The notes under the pieces are model-generated. The model was not told where the DNA came from and searched no databases. It worked only from the letters and a program-made list of their open reading frames with translations. DNA of 64,000 nucleotides from Posidonia oceanica (taxonomy: Eukaryota; Streptophyta; Magnoliopsida; Alismatales; Posidoniaceae): the NCBI GenBank assembly GCA_037176725.1, contig JAZBRS010000050.1, forward strand, positions 12,914,001-12,978,000, read 5' to 3'. A program made the translations under genes and the position numbers. Below, piece by piece: positions 54,545-64,000 of this stretch; position 1 is the first letter of the stretch; the number at the start of each line of letters is the position of its first letter.

Positions 54545-56878
54545 TAGATGGTTTTCGATTTAACAAAAAAGTTTGACTTTTTTTTAAGTTAGAGTTTTAT
54601 TAAACATTTACGTGTCATTTGTAATAGATGAATTTTTTCATAGGTGTATCATATTTTCGACATCTATATTGCTATTATCGATATTTCCTTGAATTCAATA
54701 CACTTTTGTCAGCTTATACTCAATTTGTAAAGGCTTACAGGTTTTCGACCTTTAAAAAAGTTTGACTTTTTTATTTTTGTATTGTCCAATTACTTTTTTG
54801 ACATTTACAAACAACGATTTATCTATTTTGCATTGTTATGTACCAACAACACTTCTCTACTTCATCTTTTCACAATTTTGATGATTTCTACGAAAATTAT
54901 AGAAGTTTTCGAGATTTCTCCCATTTTATCGATTAACAATAAGTGTTTGAATACAATTTTTTGTAATATTTTAAAATATCATTGTTTTCCTTAATTGATT
55001 GTTATTTTTGTACGTTTTGACCTACAATCTCAATGGATTATATTTTGGTAACTTTTATTGTCATTCTAATAAAATTCGAGAGGATAAACAGGTTTAGATG
55101 AAAGAGATAGTTTGACTTTTTGTTAAGTTAGAGTTTTATTAAATATTTTATTATAATTTCTAGTATATGTATTTTTTTGATAGTGCATCGTATTTTCCAT
55201 CTATAATTATCAATCATCGGTATTTCCTCGAATTCAATACACTTCTGACAAATTATACTCAATTTTTAATAGCACATTGCTTTAGAAGATTTGAAAAAGT
55301 TTAACTTTTTTTATTTCTGAGTTCCCTTACTCGTTTTTTGACAATTACATACAACGATTTATTTATTTTGCATTATTATATACCTACTACACATCTCCAC
55401 ATGAGTTTTATGCAATTTATAAGATTTCTACGAAAATTACAAAATCTTTTGAATTTCTTCCATTTTATCGAAAAACAGTAAGTGTTAGTTAGCAGTTTAT
55501 TATTACTTTTCAAAAAATATATTGTTTTCATATTTGATTGTTGTTTTTGATACATTACGACCTATATTATCTGTGAATCATGTTTTGGTGATATTCGATG
55601 TCATTCAAATAAAATACTAGATTATAGACGATTTTCGATTTGAAAAAAAAGTTTGACTTCTAATTAATATAGAGTTTTATTAAACATTTACATGTCTTTT
55701 ATATTAGATGAATTTTTTCATAGATGTATTATATTTTCCACATCTATATTTCTATTATCGATATTTCCTTGGATTTGATACACTTTTGTCAGCTAATACT
55801 CATTTTCTAAAGGCTTACTGGTTTTCGAACTATAAAAAAGTTTGACTTTTTTATTTTTGAATTCTCCAATTACTTTTTTGACATTAACAAACAACGATTT
55901 TTCAATTTTGCATTGTTATATACCAACAACACTTCTCTACTTCATTTTTATACAATTATGAAGATTTCTACGAAAATTACAAAAGTTTACGAGATTTCAT
56001 CCATTTTATCGATTAACCCTAAGATTCTGGCGACACTAGGAGGCAGGATTCGCCAGTGCGCTTCACTGGCAAACTTTCCAGGTGTTTCTGGCACCCATGG
56101 GAACCAGGGGCCCTCAGTAGGTGACCATTTTGATTGGGTTGGACCTGATTTTGGTGATTACCGATCTATTAGAGGTTGCTCTTTTGTTGCTGAAGTTTAG
56201 ATTCTGATTTTTGGTTTTATGGTGAGTTTTGTAGAATTAAAATGAATCCTTTTCCTTTAAGAGATTAGAATTTTATAAATACATTAGGGCAAGATGAGAA
56301 TTAAGCCAATCATTAGGGATGAGTTAGGGATTGCATAAAATGGAATAGCAAGACCCCACTCGAGCTAGGATTGGAAACAGAAAGACTAAATAACCTAGAA
56401 ATTCTAAGGTTTTCCCTAATTGGTCTAAATGTACATTAGGGAACATAATAATTTTGGATTGGATCTTGGCACCAGAACTAAGTGTTCTGGGTGCCGTTAA
56501 TGTGAGTGTGTGGTCTCGTATACGTTGAAACTTCAGGACCAATGCTTTGCATCTGTGTGGTGCCTAATGAGTAAATGATATACCCAAAAGGTGCTTTTGA
56601 CCCTGTTGTGTGGTGTTTTGTAATGTGGTTCTGGACTCGACAGTGGAACTGTTGAAGCTGTGTTTTGAGCTGCGATTTCAGTTCGTGGTTTTGTGCTATG
56701 CTTGGTACTGTGTTTTGAGGTATTTTGAGTTGTCATTTAAGGATTTCGAAATGGTTTTCGAAAAGAGTTTTGAAAAGAAAATGCAGGGATTTGGCTAAGG
56801 TTTTTGAAAGAGTTTTCCAGTGTTTTTTGTGTGTGGCAGACCAAGGTACTAGAGGGATGTGTCGACGGGATCTGGGGA
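54545..56878 (+). repeat. AT-rich subrepeats, GC island and spacer of monomer 2
   Basis: Subrepeats start near 54545, 55080 and 55620. The island is about 56030-56150; its TTCGCCAGTG...CACTGGC arms form a near-perfect hairpin. Confidence 0.8.
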
Positions 56879-58092
56879 TGTGACATCATTCCTGGTGGCC
56901 GGGCGTGTTGCCTAGGTTGAGGTCCTGAGACCAAGAGGCTGAGGTAAGTTTTCGTCGGATCTTGGAGGTATGATACTCCTTGATTGTCGTTCACGAGGCC
57001 TAGGACCGAGGGTACTGACTGTACAAAGTGTATCGTGGCAGCGGACACTGGGGGTATGAGACCTTTGAGTAGCTGGATGTGATACCCTAGTTAGTACGGG
57101 TACCGTGACTACTTGGTGTGGACTGAGTCTGGGGGTGTGGAGCCCTAGGGGTTTGGAATACTTAGTTAAGGCGTTTAGAGGGCATACCCTGTGGTGTCCT
57201 GCTGAGAGACAGGACCTGTTGAGGCTTGTTTGTCAGGACAGTTCACTCCCCCACAGGGTGGTCGATCGTAGTAGTGCAGGGACAGGGTGGCAGCGCCTCG
57301 GAGGACTGCTTGTGGCTAGGTGTCTCGCTTGGGCTCGAGTGACGACACTTTGTTTGCTTGTGTGTAGTTAGCTATGCTTGTGGCCACGCCTGTGGGGCGT
57401 AGGTCTTGCACTAGTGTGGCGCATTGGTTTGGCTGAGCAATGTCTCAACGCTGGCTTTGTGTTTTGGTGTTTGTTGTGTTGTGTGTGTGTGTTGAAAGTT
57501 ATTGAGGGTATTCAGACACAGTTGGTTGTCTAGTCCGCAGTAGGAGTGTGATAAACCAGACCGTGTGTTTTGAGGCTTGATTTGGCAAGTGTGGTCATTT
57601 CAAGTGTGCATAAAGTTTTTGGAAAGAGCATGCATATGGTTTTGAAATGAAAAGAGAAATGATGATTTCAAATGCATGTTTTTAGTGGTTTGCTTTGTGG
57701 GCAATGCGGTATGCCCTATTGTGGCATACAGAAGTGATGCCAGTGTTTGTTGCTTGTGGCATAGTTACGCCTGTTTCCTCGACGTTGTTTGTCGAACTGT
57801 TTGTGTGCGTAGGTGGGGTGTGTGCTGGGTGACCTATTGAGTGGTCACTCACGTGTGTTTTGTTTTGGTTTTTGGCAAGTGCAGGATAAGAGCTAGAGTT
57901 GCTAGTGCATATAGGAGAGGAGTCACACTGCCACACTTCAAGGATTCTCGGTAAGTGAGTTGTTAAAGTTAATTTTATTTCTACTTTATAGTATTTGTGA
58001 GAATTTAGTTCTGTAGTTCATGAATGCAAATAAGATTTAAAAAAAAGAAATTGTTAGCTAGGTTGAGAGGGAACGACATTGGGGTCGTTACA
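56879..58092 (+). repeat. LTR-like segment of monomer 3
   Basis: 1214 bp. A deletion of roughly 70 bp near 57000 removes the GGTTGGGGGTACCGACTGG block found in the other copies. The end, GTCGTTACA, is intact. Confidence 0.62.
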
Positions 58093-60321
58093 TAGACGGT
58101 TTTCGATTTGACAAAAAAGTTTGACTTTTTTTTAATATAGAGTCTAATTAAACATTTACGTGTCATTTATAATAGTTGAATTTTTTCATAGGTGTATTAT
58201 ATTTTCCACCTCTAAATTGCTATTATCGATATTTCCTTAAATTCGATACACTTTTGTCAGCTTATATTCAAGTTGTAAAGTCTTATTGGTTTTCAAACTT
58301 TAAAAAATTTTGACTTTTTTATTTTTGAATTCTCCAATTACTTTTTTCACATTAACTAACATTGATTTATCTATTTTATAATGTTATGTACCAACAACAC
58401 TTCTCTACTTCTTTTTTACACAATTTTGAAGATTTCTACGAAAATTACAAATGATTTCGAGATTTCTCCCATTTTATCGATTAACGATAAGTGTTTGTAT
58501 ACGATTTTTTGTAATACTTTAAAATATCATTGGTTTCCTTAATTGATTGTTATTTTTGTACGTTTCGACCAACAATCTCAATGGATCACATTTTGGTAAC
58601 TTTTATTGTTATTCTAATAAAATTCGAGAGGATAAACGGGTTTAGATGGAAGAGATAATTTGACTTTTTGATAAGTTAGAGTTTTATTAAATATTTTTTT
58701 TATAATTTCTAGTATATGTATTTTTTTGATAGTGCATCGTAATTTCCACCTAAAATTATCAATCATCGGTATTTCATCGAATTCGATACACTTCTGACAT
58801 ATTATACTCAATTTTTAAAGGTACATTGCTTAAGAAGATTTAAAAAAGTTTGACTATTTTTATTGACAATTACATACAACGATTTATTTATTTTGCATTG
58901 TTATATACCAACTATACATCTCTACATGAGTTTTACGTAATTTATAAGATTTCTACGAAAATTAGATAAACTTTTATGATTTCTTCCATTTTATTGAAAA
59001 ACCGTAGGTGTTAGTTAACAGTTTTTTGTTACTTTTCTAAAAATATATTGTTTTCATATTTGATTGTTGTTTTTGATACATTACGTCCTATATTATCTGT
59101 GAATCATATTTTGGTGACATTCGATGTCATTCAAATAAAATACTAGATGATAGACGGTTTTCGATTTGATAAAAAAGTTTGACTTTCTATTAAGATAGTT
59201 TTTTATTAAATATTTACGTGTCATTTATATTAGATGTATTTTTCATAGGTGTATCATATTTTCCACCTCTATATTTCAATTATCGATATTTCCTTGAATT
59301 CGATACACTTTTGTCAGCTCATACTCAATTTCTAAAGGCTTACTGGTTTTCAGACTTTAAAAAAGTTTGACTTTTTTATTTTTGAATTCTCCAATTACTT
59401 TTTTGACAATAACAAACAATTACTTTTCTATTTTGCATTGTTATATACCGACAACACTTCTCTACTTCTTTTTTACACAATTTTGATAATTTCTATGAAA
59501 ATTACAAAAGTTTTCGACATTTCTTCCATTTTATTGATTAACAATAAGATATTGGCGACACTAGTAGGCAGGATTCGCTGGCGTGCTTCACTAGTGAACA
59601 TTCCAGGAATTTCTGGCGCCCATGGGACCCAAGGGCGCCGAGAAGGCACCCATTATGTTTGCGTTGGGCCTGATTTTGGTGATAACCAATCTATTAGAGG
59701 TTGCTCTTTTGTTGCAAAAGTTTAAAATCTGATTTTTGGTTTTATAGTGAGTTTTGTAGAATTAAAATGAATCCTTGTCCTTTAAGAGAATAGAATTTTA
59801 TAAACACATTAGTACAAGATGAGAATCAAGCTAATCAATAGGGATGAGTTAGGTATTGCAAAAAATGGAATAGCAATACCCCACTTGGGCTAGGGTTGGA
59901 AACTAAAAGACTAAATAACCTAGAAATTCTAAGGTTTTCCCTAATTGGTCTAGATAGACATTAGGGAACATAATAATTTAGAATTGGATCTTGGCACCAG
60001 AACTTAGTCTTCTGGGTACCATTGGTATGGGTGTATGGTCTCGTAAGTACGTTGTGACTTCGAGACCAGTGCTTTACTTCTGTGTGGTGCTTGATGGGTA
60101 AATGATATACACAGGAGGTGCTTTTGTTCCCTGTTGTGTGGTGTTTTGTAATGTAGTTTTGGGCTCGACAGTGGTGCTGTCAAGGCTGTGTTTTGAGCTA
60201 TGCTTTCAGCTCGTGGTTTTGTGCTATTCTTGGTACTGTGTTTTGAGGTCTTTTGAGTTGTCATTTAAGGATTTTGAAATGGTTTTCGAAAAGAGTTTCG
60301 AAAAGAAAATGCTGGGGTTTG
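58093..60321 (+). repeat. AT-rich subrepeats, GC island and spacer of monomer 3, right end deleted
   Basis: Subrepeats start near 58093, 58625 and 59150. The island is about 59553-59665 and contains a TTCACTAGTGAA palindrome. The last ~100 bp of spacer, including GTCGACGGG, is missing at 60321. Confidence 0.8.
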
Positions 60322-61610
60322 GCGACATTCCTGGTTGGCCAGGCGCGTTGCCTAGGTTGAGGTCTAGTGACCAAGAGGCTAAGGTATGTGTTCGTCGGAT
60401 CTTAGAGGTTTGATACTCCTTGATTGTCGTTCACGAGGGCGTGGCTGAGGTCCACGGGTTGGGGGTACCGACGGGACTTGGGGGTATGACACTCCGCATG
60501 TTCCATGTGCCGAAAATCGAGGGTACTAACTGTACATAGCTTATCGTGGCAACGGACATAGGGGGTATGAGACCTCTGGGTAGCTAGACATGATACCCTA
60601 TTTAATACGGGTACCGAGACTGCTTGGTGTGGACTGAGTCAGGGGGTGAAGTGCCCTACGGGTTTGGAGTACTGAGTTAGGACGCTTAGAGGGTGTACCC
60701 TATGGTGTCCTGTTGAGAGACAGGACCTTTCGAGGGTTGTTGGTCGGGACGGTTGACTCCCCCACACGGTGATCGACCGTAGCAGTGCAGGGACACCGTG
60801 GTAGCGTCTCGGTGGACAGCTTGTGGCTAGGTGTCTCGCTTGGGCCCAAGTGACAACACTTTGTTTGCTTGTGTGTGGTTAGCTATGCTTGTGGCCGCGC
60901 CAGTGGGGCGTAGGTCTTGCGCTAGTGAGGCGCATTAGTTTGATTGAGTAGTGTCTCAGCGCTGGCTTTGAGTTTTGGTGTTTGTTGTGTTGTGTGTGTG
61001 TGTGTTGAATGCTATTGAGGGTATTCTGACATGGTTGGTTGTCTAGTCCGCATTAGGAGTGTGATGGACTAGACTGTGTGTTCTAAGGCTTGATTTGGCT
61101 AGTGTGGTCATTTCAATAGTGCATAAAGATTTTGAAAAGAGCATGCATATGGTTTTGAAATAAAAAGAGAAAAGATGATTTCAAATGCATGTTTTTAATG
61201 GTTTGCTTTTTAGGCAATGAGGTATGTCCTGTTATGGCATCTAGAAGAGATGCCTGTGTTTGTTGCTTGTGGCGTAGTTATGCCTGTTTTCTCGACGTTG
61301 TTTGTCAAGTTGTTTGTGTGCGTAGGTGGGGTGTGTACTGGGTGACCTATTGAGTGGTTACTCACGTGTGTTTTGTTTTTGTTTTTGGTAGATGCAGGAT
61401 TGGAGCTAAAGTTGCTAACGCATATAGGAGAGGAGTCACACTGCCACACATCAAGGGTTTAGGGAAAGTAAGTTGTTTAAGTTTATTTTATTTCTGTTTT
61501 ATAATATTCTTGAGAATTTAGTTCTGTAGTTCATGAATGCTAATAAGATTTAAAACATAAAAAATAAAATGTAGGCTAGATTGAGAGGAAACAGCATTGC
61601 GGTCGTTACA
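60322..61610 (+). repeat. LTR-like segment of monomer 4, 5' end lost
   Basis: It begins at GCGACATTCC because the first bases went with the boundary deletion, and ends GGTCGTTACA at 61610. Confidence 0.6.
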
Positions 61611-64000
61611 TAGATGATTTTCGATTTGAAAAAAAAGTTTGACTTTTTTTGAAGATAGAGTTTTATTAAACATTTACGTGTTATTTATAATAGATGAATA
61701 TTTTTGTAGGTGTATCATATTTTCCACCTCTATATTGCTATTATCGATATTTCCTTGAATTCGATACACTTTTGTCTGCTTATACTCAATTTGTAAAGGT
61801 TTACACGTTTTCGAACTTTAAAAAAGTTTGACTTTTTTATTTTTGAATTTTCCAATTACTTTTTTGACATTAACAAACACCAATTTATCTATTTTGCAAT
61901 GTTATGTACCAACAACACTTCTCTACTTCATTTTTACACAATTTTGAAGATTTCTACGAAAATTACAAAAGTTTTCGAGATTTCTCCCATTTTATCGATT
62001 AATAATAAGTGTTTGTATACGATTTTTTGTAATAATTTAAAATATCATTGGTTTCCTTAATTGATTGTTATTTTTGTACGTTTTGACCTACAATCTCGTT
62101 GGATCATATTTTGGTAACTTTTATTGTCATTCTAATAAAATTCGAAAGGATAAACGAGTTTAGATGGAAGAGATAGTTTGACTTTTTGTTAAGTTAGAGT
62201 CTTATTAAATATTTTATTGTAATTTCTAGTATATGTACTTTTTTGATAGTGCATCGTAATTTTCACCTTTAAATATCAATCATCGGTATTTCCTCGAATT
62301 CGATACACTTCTGACAAATTATATTCAATTTTTAATGACACGTTGCTTGAGAAGATTTAAAAAAGTATGACTTTTTTTATTTTTGAGTTCTCTTACTTGT
62401 TTTTTGACAATTACATACAACGATTTATCTATTTTGCGTTATTATATACCAACTACACATCTCTACATGTGTTTTACGTAATTTATAAGATTTCTACGAA
62501 AATTACTAAATCTTTTGAGATTTCTTCCAATTTATCGAAAATAGTAGATGTTAGTTAATAGTTTTTTGTTACATTTCGAAAAATATATTGTTTTCATATT
62601 TGATTGTTGTTTTTGATACCTTACAACCTATATTATCTGTGAATCATGTTTTGGTGACATTCGATGTCATTCAAATAAAATACTAGATGATAGACGGTTT
62701 TCGATTTGACAAAAGAGTTTGACTTTTTATTAAGATAGAGTTTTATTAAACATTTACGTGTCATTAATAAGAGATGAATTTTTTCAATGGTGTATCATAT
62801 TTTCCACCTCAACATTTCTATTTTCGATATACGTTGAATTCGATACACTTTTGTTAGCTCATACTCAATTTCTAAAGACTTACTGGTTTTCAAACTTTAA
62901 AAAAGTTTGACATTTTTATTTTTGAATTCTCCAATTACTTTTTTGACATTAACAAATAACGATTTTTCTATTTTACATTGTTATATACCAACAATACTTC
63001 TGAACACCATTTTTACACAATTTTGAAGATTTCTACGAATGTTACAAAAGTTTTTAAGATTTCTTCCATTTTATCGAAAATAGTAGATGTTAGTTAATAA
63101 TTTTTTGTTACATTTCGAAAAATATATTGTTTTCATATTTGATTGTTGTTTTTGATACATTACGACCTATATTATCTGTGAATCATGTTTTGGTGACATT
63201 CGATGTCATTCAAATAAAATACTAGATGATAGACGGTTTTCGATTTTACATAAAAGTTTGACTTTTTATTAAGATTGAGTTTTATTAAACATTTACGTGT
63301 CATTTATAAGAGATAAATTTTTTCAACAGTGTATCATATTTTTCACATCTATATTTCTATTTTCGATATTTCGTTGAATTCAATACACTTTTGTTAGCTC
63401 ATACTAAATTTCTAAAGACTTACTGGTTTTCGAACTTTATAAAAGTTTGACATTTATATTTTTAAATTCTCCAATTACTTTTTTGACATTAACAAATAAC
63501 GATTTTTCTATTTTGTATTGTTATATACCGACAACACTTCTGAACATCATTTTTACATAATTTTGAAGATTTCTACGAAAATTACAAAAGTTTTTGAGAT
63601 TTCTTCCATTTTATCAATTAACAATAAGATTCTGGCGTCACTAGCAGGCGGGATTCGCCGGCGCGCTTCACGGGCAAACTTTCTAGGCGTTTGTAGCACC
63701 CATTGGAGGGCAAGGGCGCCTAGGGGACGCCCATTATGTTTGGTTTGGGCCTAGTTTTGGTGATAACCGATCTATTAGAAGTTCCTCTTTTGTTGCTAAA
63801 GTTTAGAATCTGATTTTTGGTTTTATAGTGAGTTTTGTAGAATTAAAATAAATCCTTGTCCTTTAAGAGATTAGAATTTTATAAACATATTAGGGCAAGA
63901 TGAGAATCAAGCCAATCGTTAGGGATGAGTTAGGGATTGCATAAAATGGAATAACAAGACTCCACTTGAGCTAGGGTTGGAAACTAAATAACTAAATAAC
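61611..64000 (+). repeat. AT-rich subrepeats of monomer 4, with one extra subrepeat
   Basis: Four subrepeats start near 61611, 62150, 62690 and 63230, against three in the other monomers. The third and fourth are close copies, including shared CATTTTTATTTTT-type variants and GTTAGCTCATACT. The island is about 63632-63745. The spacer is cut by the window end. Confidence 0.8.

Larger units (their letters stand above)
49642..64000 (+). repeat. Tandem array with ~3.6-kb monomers (compound satellite)
   Basis: Corresponding points lie at 49642, 53244 and 56865, giving periods of 3602 and 3621 bp. A fourth unit follows a boundary deletion near 60321. Each monomer has a 1.2-1.3 kb segment that begins TGTGACGACATT-like and ends GTCGTTACA, then ~2.2 kb of AT-rich subrepeats, a GC-rich island and ~700 bp of unique spacer. 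There is no coding capacity above chance. The array runs off the right end of the window. Confidence 0.92.

Noticed and set aside
60102..60413. Frames of 60-100 codons in the 3.6-kb array
   Set aside because: They are not kept open at the same positions in the other monomers.

Overview
The window is a block of plant repetitive DNA. It holds nested LTR retrotransposons of the Ty3/gypsy Tat/Ogre-like kind, and the oldest of them sits in a tandem repeat with a period of about 3.6 kb. The plant call rests on four things: the gag-pro-pol protein style, a second RNase H domain after the RT-linked one, very long LTRs (3.6-6.1 kb) with the Tat-type U5 hairpin and a tRNA-Arg-like primer motif, and a plant-mobile-domain/DUF7745-like extra ORF. 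I see no cellular gene, tRNA, rRNA or CRISPR array. All coding sequence lies on the + strand. The species cannot be named from the sequence.

Layout. Bases 1-15678 are the 3' part of element C: an open gag-pro reading frame, a DUF7745/PMD-like ORF with one nonsense codon, a repeat-rich 3' UTR, a polypurine tract and a 5.5-kb 3' LTR. C is inserted in the gag-pro of element B, whose remainder is 15679-28155 with the same layout and a 6.1-kb LTR. B is inserted in the gag of element A (28156-49641). A is the only copy with pol (RT, two RNase H domains, integrase), now broken by stops and frameshifts. The DUF7745-like ORF of A is split by a solo LTR, D (36263-42254), with a clean 5-bp duplication CCAGG. 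A ends in a different 3.6-kb LTR and sits in the tandem array (49642-64000), whose monomers each combine a 1.2-1.3 kb LTR-like segment with AT-rich DNA made of ~535-bp subrepeats. Order of events: array, then A, then B and D, with C inside B.

Function. A has the order gag-pro, pol, DUF7745-like ORF, 3' UTR, LTR. B and C lack all of pol: gag-pro is joined directly to the last codons of pol. They look like non-autonomous derivatives that would need RT and integrase from a pol-bearing relative, yet they keep gag-pro and the extra ORF.

Most striking signal. The 3' UTRs carry long arrays of short structured repeats. In B and C each 22-25-nt unit contains two interleaved inverted repeats in the order X-Y-X'-Y', the topology of an H-type pseudoknot, and the arms change together between unit types. 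In A the same position holds unrelated repeats that form ordinary hairpins, again with arms that change together. A further hairpin, also with paired changes, ends at the polypurine tract in all three elements. These comparisons were made by eye; a folding and covariation analysis would test them.
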